From: Excoecaria cochinchinensis | Taxonomy: Eukaryota > Streptophyta > Magnoliopsida > Malpighiales > Euphorbiaceae | Reading direction: 5' to 3' | NCBI GenBank assembly: GCA_947683425.1 | Contig: CANTUQ010000004.1 | Location: 8,222,001 to 8,286,000, forward strand | Length of the DNA: 64,000 nucleotides | Part shown: piece after piece, positions 22,401 through 31,181 of the stretch | Position numbering within the stretch: the first letter of the stretch is position 1 | Layout of the letters: each line of letters begins with the position of its first letter | The notes under the pieces: generated by a model | The model's input: only the letters and a program-made list of their open reading frames with translations | What the model was told of the DNA's origin: nothing | The model's database searches: none | Translations under genes and position numbers: made by a program

Positions 22401-25400
22401 GTCTCTAGCCTAGATTGTCTTTTTATTCCAGAACTCTTTTATGATGTAGATGATAACAATAATATTATCAATAAGATGAACAATTTCACTTATTTGTGCG
22501 ATGTTTCTGATGATTTCAACATGCATGAACATGATCATATTCCATCAATTTTTGACATTGACTCTACTGGCACAACGCCTTTCAATCTTGGAACTTCGGA
22601 AAATCCGAGAGAAATTCTAATAGCATCAAACATAACTCCTGAGGAGAGAAAAAATTTTGAGAGAATAATAACAAAACATGAAAAAGTCTTTGCCTGGACC
22701 TACGAAGATATGCCGGGGATTGATCGAGCCGTGGCGGAGCATGCCATCCCCACTTACCCAGATTGCAGGCCTGTGAAGCAGAAGTTGAGAAGGCTAAGGC
22801 CAGAATGGGCTGATAAGGTTAAGGAGGAAATCCGACAACAGATCGAAGCTAAGTTTCTGGTGGAAGTCCAGTACCCTACTTGGCTGGCGAATGTGGTGCC
22901 TGTGGCTAAGAAGAACGGAAAGGTCAGGGTGTGCGTGGATTATCGAGATCTTAACAAAGCCTGTCCTAAGGATGATTTTCCACTGCCCCATATTGATGTA
23001 TTGATAGACAGTGCCGCCAACTGCGCGATGTACAGCTTTGGGGATGGATATGTGGGCTACAATCAGATCCTGAACAAGATAGCTGACCGGGTCAAGACTG
23101 CCTTCATCACAGAGTGGGGTACTTATGCCTATCGGGTTATGCCTTTCGGCTTAAAGAATGCGGGGGCCACGTACCAGAGGATGGCGACCAAGATCCTAAG
23201 CGACCTGATTCACAAAGAAGTAGAGGTGTATGTTGATGATATGATGGTCAAATCAGCCACCCGAGAGGGGCACTTTGAAGCTCTAGAGAAGTTCTTCACC
23301 CGGATCGACAGGTATAATCTGCGACTTAACCCCAAGAAGTGCATTTTTGGGGTGACTTCAGGAAAGCTGTTGGGACATGTCGTCAGTCAGAGGGGGATAG
23401 AAATTGACCCCGATAAGGTGAAAGCTATCAGAGAGATGCCTGTGCCACAAAAGGAAAAAGATGTAAGGAGTTTTCTGGGCAAGTTGCAGTATGTTAGCCG
23501 GTTTATTGCCAAGCTCACTTCGATATGTGAACCTGTTTTTAAGCTGCTTAGGAAGAATCAGCCCGTAGTCTGGAATGAAGACTGCCAGAGAGCCTTTGAT
23601 AATATCAGGGAGTACCTGTTAAATCCGCCAGTACTAAGACCTCCGCAACCTGTCAAACCGCTTATTCTGTACCTGGCAGTAGAAGACGGTTCAGTGGGCG
23701 CCATGATGGCTCAAGAGGATGAGTTTGGGGTGGAGTTTGCAGTTTATTACCTCAGCAAGAAGTTTCTGGCTTACGAAATAAAATATGCTGAAGTAGAGAA
23801 GATCTGCCTTGCAGTGATTTGGGCATCGAAGAAGCTAAGGCATTACTTTCACTCGTACAAGGTTCAGGCTGTAGCCAAGCAGAATCCTTTAAGATATTTG
23901 CAGGACGCACCATCTTTGCTTGGAAAGATGGGGAGGTGGTTGCTCTTGCTACAAGAGTTTGATGTGCAATACATCACCCGCAAGACTATTAAGGGGCGAG
24001 CTGTAGCCGAATTTCTTGCTGAGCATCCTATCCAAGGGGACACCCTCGAATTTACCTTTCCTGACGAGAGCATAGGCACGATTTCTGTTCAAGGATGGCA
24101 ATTGCATTTTGACGGGGCGGTAAACAACAAAGGAGCCGGAGTCGGAGTCATCCTAACAACCCCAGATAATGAGAAACTTCCTCTCGCTAAGAAACTGAGA
24201 TACAAAGCAACCAACAACGAAGCTGAATATGAAGCATGCACTTTTGGGTTGGAGGCTTTGGCTGTGTTGGGGGCCAGAAATGTAGAGGTATTTGGTGATT
24301 CGTCCTTGGTAATAAACCAGATCCGAGGTGAGTGGGCTGTTAAGGAAGAGCGACTGGTCCCTTATGTTCAATATCTGAAAGGGATGTGTGGGCAGTTTGA
24401 GATTTGCACCTTCCACTTCGTGCCAAGAGACGAGAACCGTTTGGCTGATGCGTTGGCAACCTTAGTATCAATATGGGATAACCCTGAGGGAGTGGCCATG
24501 AAGCCGGTGCTGATTTCGAGCTCTGATAGGCCCAGCTTTGAAACCGTGCCTGTGATGGAATTAGAGGTGTCAGATGGGAGGCCGTGGTACTTTGATATCA
24601 TGAATTACTTGGAAAGCGATAGATTTCCAGAGGAAGCCACTGAAAAAGATCAGAGGATGATACGTAAGTTATCTACTCAGTTCATATCCTTGGAAGGGGT
24701 GCTGTATAAGAGACGGTCAGATGGGATCCAGCTCAGATGTTTGAATGAGAGAGAAGCGCGCAAGATAATGGAAGAAACCCATGCAGGGGTCTGCGGGGCC
24801 CACATGAATGGTGTGACCTTGGCCAAGAAGATAATGAGGCAAGGCTTTTATTGGCTTACGATGGACACTGATTGTTCAAAATATGTCAAGCAATGTCAGT
24901 TGTGCCAACAGTACGTGGATCTGAGGCACCTGCCGGTATCAGAGCTACATAACTTAACATCTCCTTGGCCGTTTGCCGCCTGGGGGATAGATATCATTGG
25001 GGAGATTCGCCCTACGGCGTCCAATGGGCACAGGTACATCATAGTCGCGATCGACTACTTCACCAAATGGGTCGAGGCAGAATCTTTCAAGAAAATTGAC
25101 GCAAGGGATATGGCCAGGTTCATAGAGAGGAATTTGATCTGCAGATATGGTCTCCCTCACCACATAGTGTCTGATAATGGAGTGCAGTTTATGGGAGAGA
25201 CCAGAAAACTTCTTGAGAAGTACGGTGTTGAGCATCATAAATCCTCTCCCTACCGACCGCAAGCGAATGGAGCAGTGGAAGCCGCCAATAAGAATGTGAA
25301 GAAGATCTTGTCCAAGATGGTCCAAACCTACAAAGATTGGGCTGAGAAGTTGCCCTTCGCCCTGTGGGGATACAGAACGACAGTAAGATCATCTACGGGC

Positions 25401-25829
25401 GCTACACCATTTTCTCTGGTATACGGAACAGAAGCAGTATTGCCGGTAGAGATAGAGCTTAAATCATTAAGGGTGGTCATGGAGGCCCAAATCCCGGAAG
25501 CCGAATGGGCGCAGCAGAGATTGCAGCACTTGAACTTGCTGGATGAGAGTAGGCTGAAAGCTTATTATCATAATCAGATATATCAGAAGAGATTAGCGAG
25601 AACTTTCGGAAAGAAGGTGAGGAAACACCCGCTGAAAGAGGGGGACTTGGTGTTCAAGCAGATGAGGCCAGGAATACCAGATATCAGGGGGAAATTCAGG
25701 CCTACCTGGGAAGGGCCGTACATCCTTAAGAAGCTGTTGTCCAGAGGGGCTGCAATCTTATCAGACAGCGATGGGAACGAGTTCAAGGAGCCAGTCAATG
25801 TCGACAGACTCAAAAGGTTCCACGGCTAA
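19470..25829 (+). CDS. Tat-3 gag-pol polyprotein (about 2119 aa)
   Basis: This single frame should supply capsid and replication enzymes. Residues are numbered from Met at 19470; the frame opens at 19275, but that part follows a possible acceptor. Gag core is about 195-300, with a CX2HX4HX4C finger at 408-421. The aspartic protease has VDDGSS with Asp about 655. A G-patch-like stretch lies at about 793-837. RT is about 1095-1305 with motif A Asp 1192 and YVDD 1254-1257. The first RNase H is degenerate (about 1395-1480). The second, archaeal-type RNase H (about 1540-1670) has Asp1548, Glu1584, Asp1610 and Asp1660. Integrase has HHCC at 1771, 1778, 1809 and 1812, then Asp1841, Asp1902 and Glu1937. 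All catalytic residues of RT, RNase H2 and integrase are present and I see no lesion. There is no chromodomain. Gag and pol share one frame, as is common in plant gypsy elements. Confidence 0.95.
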   Translation: MANSPRGEDATRAMIAEEVGRRFEEFEGRMMNMLAALTQQNAQPNVPQNPPPPPPVRLNEPEEERVERREEPVRPPPVELRSVASGELRRRPVLRIDDDRDIEDDRLSVASEKGKAPQADDFILKRMEERFEAMARMIGRAHGMNPEDRELDGEDPIPYNFKMPDVPKFDGTSDPTAHVKQYSLVMKGTTLSKKQKVEYFCLSLTSHAIDWYHGLDRRTKEDWDLLTEEFLKQYDCNTRMEVTLKDLELLQQKAGESFHEYLTRWRNRVMEMRRKPDTQDQIRLFIKNASPYLKEGLRMKGLKDWESLKDIAIEAEGEFLTRKASNDIFAKRANPGQGASRPAGPSNSNRRMSEVSATEVATPRKFSNLGRPLSWVLKRLMKEGKLRPLTPRPALTQGKPGHKDNEFCAFHQHSGHITDKCKALRHSIQDLIDSKQISDPERREAEKKPSYNAVPPPVFMIQSSLPEWYVLRDLYGNEESSVGSSDGEDEEKAVVATLDCWSSSESGGEADDEEGLNLDLWGSDGEDGEISAVTRSGRVIPEIAKLPGPVQPVAEKEPEEEQIIKQLKKTTAQISIWDLLRQSPSHRQKVVEALVEATVATTISPSELLGLIKGGSEERLIFSDADLPAEGRNHNRPLYIKAQISGKHTACVMVDDGSSINVCPLIALQAFGLSKDMLSESDLTITAYDNSRRQASGTFKTLVKTGPIEVEAEFVVLPIPANFSALLGRPWFHKLGGVPSTLHQMIKFPHEGEVVTIKAARENQVSALEIANQPFSGFHVSMIKEEHESGGSPAVVNMLKKMHYLPGAGLGRSSQGLRTAVTTRGQKNRKGLGYRGGFGKKRVTDRIPHISESFVPASSVCAYTGEDEPQWVDGRIVPGFEIFNDVYDWHIGFVKTAEGFWDEEIMTQGITWDKCELEEIVTEKMVAARLKGKGKIADLELEVEELKISSDVPEGPLLDQKVNRQAAIASTSGAAEEVSSLDCLFIPELFYDVDDNNNIINKMNNFTYLCDVSDDFNMHEHDHIPSIFDIDSTGTTPFNLGTSENPREILIASNITPEERKNFERIITKHEKVFAWTYEDMPGIDRAVAEHAIPTYPDCRPVKQKLRRLRPEWADKVKEEIRQQIEAKFLVEVQYPTWLANVVPVAKKNGKVRVCVDYRDLNKACPKDDFPLPHIDVLIDSAANCAMYSFGDGYVGYNQILNKIADRVKTAFITEWGTYAYRVMPFGLKNAGATYQRMATKILSDLIHKEVEVYVDDMMVKSATREGHFEALEKFFTRIDRYNLRLNPKKCIFGVTSGKLLGHVVSQRGIEIDPDKVKAIREMPVPQKEKDVRSFLGKLQYVSRFIAKLTSICEPVFKLLRKNQPVVWNEDCQRAFDNIREYLLNPPVLRPPQPVKPLILYLAVEDGSVGAMMAQEDEFGVEFAVYYLSKKFLAYEIKYAEVEKICLAVIWASKKLRHYFHSYKVQAVAKQNPLRYLQDAPSLLGKMGRWLLLLQEFDVQYITRKTIKGRAVAEFLAEHPIQGDTLEFTFPDESIGTISVQGWQLHFDGAVNNKGAGVGVILTTPDNEKLPLAKKLRYKATNNEAEYEACTFGLEALAVLGARNVEVFGDSSLVINQIRGEWAVKEERLVPYVQYLKGMCGQFEICTFHFVPRDENRLADALATLVSIWDNPEGVAMKPVLISSSDRPSFETVPVMELEVSDGRPWYFDIMNYLESDRFPEEATEKDQRMIRKLSTQFISLEGVLYKRRSDGIQLRCLNEREARKIMEETHAGVCGAHMNGVTLAKKIMRQGFYWLTMDTDCSKYVKQCQLCQQYVDLRHLPVSELHNLTSPWPFAAWGIDIIGEIRPTASNGHRYIIVAIDYFTKWVEAESFKKIDARDMARFIERNLICRYGLPHHIVSDNGVQFMGETRKLLEKYGVEHHKSSPYRPQANGAVEAANKNVKKILSKMVQTYKDWAEKLPFALWGYRTTVRSSTGATPFSLVYGTEAVLPVEIELKSLRVVMEAQIPEAEWAQQRLQHLNLLDESRLKAYYHNQIYQKRLARTFGKKVRKHPLKEGDLVFKQMRPGIPDIRGKFRPTWEGPYILKKLLSRGAAILSDSDGNEFKEPVNVDRLKRFHG

Positions 25830-26214
25830 AGACCAAAATAAAAAGAAGAGAATAAAATGCCCTGCAAGTCGAAAACCGAAAAAAGGCGGCTGTGCTAAAA
25901 TTGGGCGCCTCGACAGGGTGAAAACCGGAAAAAAGGCATCCTGTGCAAAAATTAGAGGCATGAGAGAGAATGTCCGATCGTGAAAACCCGAGAGGGCCGA
26001 TCGGTAACAGGAGTTGATGCTGTTAAAATTTGGTTTCATGTATTGATAGTGCATAAGCAGCTGAGTAAATGCCAAAACTGATCATGTATGCTGAAATTAT
26101 CTAGAAATGCACACGAAACTTGTGAAAGGGATGAATATTATTCTTTTCACTTTTGTCATTTTCTAGTTCTGCATTAAAAAGAAATGTAGCAAAAAAATAC
26201 ACATGTAGGCTAAA
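25830..26214 (+). other. Tat-3 spacer between pol and the antisense ORF
   Basis: No gene is present. Bases 25857-25962 form an imperfect direct duplication (GAAAACCGRAAAAAAGGC...CTGTGC.AAAATT). The following GAGAGGGCCGATCGGTAACAGGAGTTGATGCT block is conserved in Tat-1 and Tat-2. It would also be the 3' UTR of the antisense ORF. Confidence 0.55.
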
Positions 26215-26742
26215 CTAGGTCTTGCTGCTGCTCTCGCCGATCAGATGCTTGAGCCCTCGAGTCCTATTATCGGAGGTTGGGCTGAGGATCCACTTCTTGT
26301 ACCCGCTGGTCGAGGATGCAGAATGATTGCCAAACCTCGGGATGACAGTCTTCACAGGTAATCTGCCCCATAGCTCATGATACCGGGAAGCAAATGCGAC
26401 CGAGAGATCTCCTCCTCGGAAAGCAAGGGGAACCCTCACTATATCCTGGGTCATCCCAAGCTGCCGTGAACATCGCGAGGTAATGCAGAAGGTAGCCTGG
26501 CGGAGGCCGCAGAGGGGGACACAACCTGATGACCCATCGGTGACCGCATGAGACAGCGGGAGCCAGGCGGATGTAAAACTGATGTCGTCATCTGACAGCT
26601 CACTAAACCTGGTAATGCCTTCACTAGTCGTGGCACACCCATACAGTCGCCGACGAGGCAAGAAATGGCTTGGCATGTACCGCGGAATGACTCGAGGGGG
26701 TGGTTCAGACAGCATCTTCAGTTTTTCCTGTAGCCAGATCTG

Positions 26743-26775
<33 letters not shown>

Positions 26776-27538
26776 CCGCTGGAGTAAGTAGGGTTTGCTT
26801 CAGGCAAAATTTAGGCAGAGGGTTGTGTGAAAATCCGAAAGGACGCACCTCCCGCAAAGAAAAGCTAGTGTGAAAATCCATAAGGGACGCACTACCTTTA
26901 AAATAATGACGTACCTGGAGTAATAAGGGGCTACCGGTAAATGTTGTAGTGGACCCAGAGCTCACAGCGTCCAGACCTAAGATGGTTTCGGCCAAAACAA
27001 GTGGTAGAGGGGACAATCCTAGATGAAAGTCACTCAGAACTCCAAGCAGACGAAAGTCGCCTGTCAGGCCTCCTGGAACAACAGTAAGGAAGTTCACCAT
27101 GCAGAATAGGAACGTGATACTTACCCGATAGGTGGGGATGTCAGTGAACTGATCTAGGGCCTCGATCAGGGGCTCCAGAGAAAAGGAGGAACTCAGAGGA
27201 ATCGGCCGGTTGGCCGCCGAGGGGGATATCCCCAGGGCTAGGGCTACGTCCCGGGTCTGAAGTAGGTCGCAGCGGGGGATGCAAGGCAAGGCGCCAGGAG
27301 GGAACTGGGCTCCCAGAATGGAAGCCAATTCTTCAGAAAGAGGGCACAGTTCCTGATAGGTGAACTGGAAGACGTGAAATCGAGGGTTCCAGAAGTGGGT
27401 CGCCGCCAGGAGGAGGTTCTGGTTGATTTTCACCCGACACAGATATTTTAGCCCAGCCAGAGAGGAAAGGGCGCCTTCTCCCCAAGTGTGTTTGTCATCT
27501 AAGATATGGTGCATCCTTTGAGCAGGAGGGGAGAACAT
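26215..27538 (-). CDS. Antisense accessory ORF, spliced, plant-mobile-domain-like (about 382 aa)
   Basis: It runs on the minus strand, opposite to gag-pol. Exon 1 runs 27538-26915 (208 codons) and exon 2 runs 26739-26215 (174 aa plus stop). The intron (26914-26740, 175 nt) has donor CAG|GTACGT and an acceptor with a long T-run ending CAG; both ends are in phase 0. Without splicing the frame reads through a poly-Phe run, so splicing makes better sense. Exon 1 contains FWNPRFHVFQFTYQELCPLS, which resembles the W-x-FhF-x-E-hxPTxE region of plant mobile domain/DUF7745-like proteins. Exon 2 has RQLGMTQD, like their C-terminal RQFG-Q motif. A minus-strand TATA box (27596-27606) lies just upstream, leaving a leader near 30 nt. 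Tat-1 keeps a relic of exon 2. Antisense ORFs after pol are known in Grande-type Tat elements; the family assignment here is inference. Confidence 0.7.
26740..26914 (-). other. Intron of the antisense ORF carrying a Tat-conserved block
   Basis: On the plus strand the intron holds the two GTGAAAATCC...GGACGCA motifs, which also occur after pol in Tat-1 (3207-3345) and Tat-2 (8012-8150). The acceptor pyrimidine tract is the complement of the A-run at 26743-26774. In Tat-1 the base pair equivalent to the donor is changed (GT lost). Confidence 0.65.
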
Positions 27539-27595
27539 TTTGAGAAGAATGAAATCCCAAGGTGCTGGAAAATGAAGAGACAAGAAAATCTTGCA

Positions 27596-27845
27596 GATTT
27601 TATAGGAGAAGGTCACCGACGGCCTACCCGCCCCTCTACAGGGACGGTCTGCCCGCCTCTCTACGGAGACGGCTTGAACGTCCCTCCATAGAGGCGGCCC
27701 GTCCGTCGGAAGTCCACCGGGCAGAAACACGCGTCATCATCGCATTCATCACGAAATTAAATTGCATTCATTTCACGACAGACGGCCAGCCCGTCGGTCG
27801 CTTTTACAGACGCCCTGACCGTCGGTCACGAAATTCTATATAAGG
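27596..27845. promoter_or_regulatory. Internal bidirectional promoter-like module of Tat-3
   Basis: On the minus strand CCTATAAAATC (27606-27596) faces the antisense ORF; on the plus strand CTATATAAGG (27836-27845) faces the 679-aa ORF. The 230 bp between are rich in CpG and in CCGTCGG, GACGGCC and GGACGG motifs in both orientations. The 16 bases AGACGGCCAGCCCGTC occur here (near 27780) and in the LTR (near 16670), and the plus TATA decamer is identical to that of the LTR. This suggests a promoter derived from, or evolving with, the LTR U3. Function is inferred. Confidence 0.65.
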
Positions 27846-28768
27846 GCGAGTGACAGACGGCGCAAACGTTGCTGTCCCTTTCTCCTTCCTCTCTCAAGCG
27901 GTTTCTAAGTAGTTTTTGGCGTTTTTTGAGTCTTTTCTTCTTATTTTTTCGCGATTTCTTCGTTTTTTCGCATTATATACTCACCCGGTGCTCGGATATT
28001 TGTATTTCCCTAATTTCTACACTTCTCCGGATTGCAAGTAAGTAAATAATTACTTCTTTATTATTTATTTATCTATTTATTTAATTCAGTTCTACATTCT
28101 TTCTTCTTTTAACTCTAAGGAATCTTAAATAGCTTTAGAATTCAGGGGGAAATGCTGCCCAATTTTCTATATTATTTTGTAGTTAAATCCGAACTTTTTG
28201 CATGATCACATAAAAATAGAGTTTTTCTATAACCTTGGTGCTGTAGAGTTACACCCTTTTTAGCGCACCATTTTGTGCATTTCTTTGCTTTTATGGCCTG
28301 AGGCAATTATTTTGATTTGTTGGGGGCACACTCTTGCCGGGGTGCGCCCCATTTAAAGCATTTACTATTGCTAGGGCCTGAGGCCTGTTGTCTTGCTTTT
28401 TTTTCACGCGGGGGGTAGGGCACGTCCCTGCCCGGGTGCTGCCCAAATTTTTATCTTTTATTCTAGAATTGAATATTTATTTACTTTCCGAGTATGATGC
28501 ATGCCTTAGGACTTGGAAAGCCCATCTTTATTCGCTTTAATTATCTCCGTGAGGATTACATGTTCCTTTGCCATGATGCGTGCAAGGCATGTTAGGATAC
28601 TTCCGTAGACAGGATGTTTGCTATTTTTATCTGTCATTACTTTTTTTTATCTCATGATGGGCCGCCATTGCCCTGTTAAGGCCTAGATGGACCTTAGATT
28701 TTGAAAAATAAACCTGATAGTGCTTGCTTTGCTAAGTTTTCGCTATCTGACTTTTTCCTTTTTACAGG
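27846..28768 (+). other. 5' UTR with a leader intron for the sense accessory ORF
   Basis: After the TATA box comes a pyrimidine-rich leader (TCCCTTTCTCCTTCCTCTCTC). A donor CAA|GTAAGTA at 28038 and an acceptor TTTTTCCTTTTTACAG|G ending at 28767 define a 730-nt intron, and the ATG follows one base into the next exon. No other gene is present. The arrangement resembles a normal plant gene with a 5'-UTR intron. Confidence 0.6.
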
Positions 28769-30808
28769 ATGCCTCCCAGACGCAGAGCACCACAGGCCCA
28801 GCCCGAGCTTGAGGCCCCGGCTTGGATGGATGATGAGTCCGCCCGGAGGTACAGGGCGTTGGCTCAGGTAGAGTTTCGGGCCAGCCGCTTTGTATCTCGC
28901 CCTTTTTTAGAGGCCCTCGGGTTGGCCCCGGAGTTCGATTTACTTGCCGAGGGAGCGGGCTGGACAGAGTTTCTTGAGCCTGCCTTCCAGACATTTCCAG
29001 AGGCTACCCGCCAGGTCTTGGCCACTCTCCGTTACACAGGCTTTCAGAGCGCAGATACTGACCCGGGGGTGATACAGTTTTGGTTTGATGGCGACCATGT
29101 CAGCATCACCAGGCAGAGGTTCGCTCAGGCTATGGGGCTTCCTTCGGGGGAGGAGGTTGAGATCCCGCGGCGAGCGGTGAGACGCGCCCATTGGGCGGCT
29201 ATTGCTATACCAGGAGTGCTGTATGATCACGATACAGCGAAGAGCACCGTACTGGTGTCTCAGGCACTCCGGTATCTGCACAGAGTGCTTTCCAGCTCGT
29301 ACCTCGGTCGAGCTGGTAATCCAGGGTCGCTTAACGCGGCCGAGATCTGGAGCCTCTGGGCTATGGTGGCAGGCCAGCGTCTCAACATTAGCCACGAGAT
29401 CTTGGCCAACCTGGCCAGAGTGGGCAGAGGGTCGACACCAGTGGTGATGGTAGGGGGGGTCATCACCCGATTACTGTTGGGATTGGGGTTTACACCCGAG
29501 AGGCTGAGAGGACCTCTACCGGAGGGGATCCATGTAGATGCTGCAGCAGCGGTTCAGATGGGGATGATCTCCCCGATTTCTGGCCAGGCAGAGGCCTACA
29601 GGGTGTTGACTATCCATGAGACCCGGCGGTTGTTCTCGCTTCCACCCTTGGGGGCAGATCCTGATCACCCAGAGCACCAGGAGGAGCAGCCTCCACAGCC
29701 CGAGCCACAGGCCGAGCCACAGCTCCAGCCTCCGCAGGTACAGCCTCCACAGACTGAGCCTCAGCCGGAGCACCAGCCTCCTCCACCTCCTCAGTCCCAG
29801 GCAGTGCCTCCGCCACAGCACCAGGAGCCTCCTAGGACCCCCATGGATTTTGATTTTGAGGTCACGATGGACGAGCTCTTCGGCTCTTCACCGGCGTCTA
29901 GGGTCCCGACTCCGGCCCCGTCACCAGGTACCAGGATACAGAGGCCTGCCCGCGAGCCCTTCGAGAGATACCATCCGTACTCCCGAGGCGATCCTGGGGC
30001 ATCCACTTCTTCGGCACCACCACCAGAGCCAGCGCCACATCAGCCAGCTCAGCCGGACTATTTCCAGCTCCTCTCCTCCATATTTACGGCCTTTGAGCGG
30101 CGACAGGATGAGAGGGATAGGGCCATTCATGAGAGGTTGGATCGCCAGCAGACCGCTATCCAGGAGCAGTCTCAGGCAGTGGAGCGCCTATCCCGAGAGC
30201 AGGCAGGCTACATGGAGCATGCAGCGAGGGAGCAGACTCGGGCCATGGATGCCCTTAGAGATGAGCAGATTCGAGTTCTGGAGGCCTTCAGGGGAGAGCA
30301 GATGAGGCTAGTTGAGCAGATTTTTCAGGGGCAGAGAGAGTTGAGGCAGCAGCTCGCTCATGATGTGGGGACGTCGCAGGACCAGGCGTCGCAGAGGGTT
30401 GACATGACCCTTCAGATGATTGACGAGTCACTGGACTCTCTGAGATCCCGCGTCCAGGCGATAGAGGGGATTCTCCCTCCTCTTTCCCAGACCATGAGAG
30501 AGTTCCGGGAACAGACGGAGCAGAGCTTAGAGCGTAGGAGAGCAGCCGCCGTTGAGCAGACCACTCAGCTGAGCCAAGCCTTCAAGAAGTTGGGGGAAAA
30601 GATCTCTGAGACCTTAGGGTTTCTGGGCACTTGTACCCAGCCCTTCTTAGATGGCTATGCTCAGGTACAGTTCAGGCGAGCCCATGATCACGAGGCAGGA
30701 CCCTCTACAGCTCCGTCACCACCTCAGGCCCGTCCACCTCCGCCAGGGACCGTGCACATATCAGATGATGAGGATCCCGATGAGCCTTCAGACTACACAC
30801 CTCTCTGA
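28769..30808 (+). CDS. Sense accessory ORF, plant-transposon-protein-like with coiled coil (679 aa)
   Basis: This is an intact ORF between pol and the 3' LTR. Residues about 20-290 have the layout of the Athila ORF / putative plant transposon protein group: a basic start, RFVSRPFLEALGL, a block ending in FWFDGDHVSITRQRFAQAMG, and a helical region. Residues about 300-365 are rich in Pro, Gln and Glu. Residues about 430-620 are a long charged helix with heptad-like Arg/Glu/Gln spacing (coiled coil likely). The tail is acidic (SDDEDPDEPSD). I see no catalytic motif, signal peptide or membrane span, so an envelope role is not supported. The ATG sits one base after a splice acceptor, and AATAAA follows the stop by about 180 nt. 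The module therefore looks like an independent transcription unit. Its biochemical function is unknown. Confidence 0.8.
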   Translation: MPPRRRAPQAQPELEAPAWMDDESARRYRALAQVEFRASRFVSRPFLEALGLAPEFDLLAEGAGWTEFLEPAFQTFPEATRQVLATLRYTGFQSADTDPGVIQFWFDGDHVSITRQRFAQAMGLPSGEEVEIPRRAVRRAHWAAIAIPGVLYDHDTAKSTVLVSQALRYLHRVLSSSYLGRAGNPGSLNAAEIWSLWAMVAGQRLNISHEILANLARVGRGSTPVVMVGGVITRLLLGLGFTPERLRGPLPEGIHVDAAAAVQMGMISPISGQAEAYRVLTIHETRRLFSLPPLGADPDHPEHQEEQPPQPEPQAEPQLQPPQVQPPQTEPQPEHQPPPPPQSQAVPPPQHQEPPRTPMDFDFEVTMDELFGSSPASRVPTPAPSPGTRIQRPAREPFERYHPYSRGDPGASTSSAPPPEPAPHQPAQPDYFQLLSSIFTAFERRQDERDRAIHERLDRQQTAIQEQSQAVERLSREQAGYMEHAAREQTRAMDALRDEQIRVLEAFRGEQMRLVEQIFQGQRELRQQLAHDVGTSQDQASQRVDMTLQMIDESLDSLRSRVQAIEGILPPLSQTMREFREQTEQSLERRRAAAVEQTTQLSQAFKKLGEKISETLGFLGTCTQPFLDGYAQVQFRRAHDHEAGPSTAPSPPQARPPPPGTVHISDDEDPDEPSDYTPL

Positions 30809-31181
30809 GCTTCAGGGAGTTATTTTTGTATCTCTTGTATTTTGTATATGCATTGTACAAAAATGACATTTCTAGTGGAAAACTTTTGCTCCATTATTTG
30901 CATGTTTTTCTTTTCGATTAATTACTTAAATAACACCACAGGAAGTGTATATTCTCATATTTACTCATGTGTCGATAAAAATGACAATAAAAAAAATAAC
31001 ACGAAAGAAAGACAAACAACAAAAGAATAGTAATCAATAACAGGTCAAAAGATGACCTTTCAAACATGAATTAACAAAATCTTTTATCTCACAGGTATAA
31101 AGGAATACCAACCTAAGCACGGACATCGATTAAGGAGGTCTCCTTCGAAACAAGGAAACCAGCGGAGTTTTCACACTCCAA
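30809..31181 (+). other. 3' UTR of the sense ORF, with poly(A) signal
   Basis: A canonical AATAAA lies at 30986-30991 in an A-rich stretch. Nothing else is recognised before the tandem array. Confidence 0.55.

Noticed and set aside
26740..26914. Unspliced reading of the antisense ORF through a poly-Phe run
   Set aside because: Splice sites at both ends are strong, phases match, and the read-through part has no similarity to the exon 2 relic in Tat-1.
28769..30808. Envelope-like protein
   Set aside because: No signal peptide, transmembrane segment or cysteine pattern was seen; the fit to plant transposon proteins is better.
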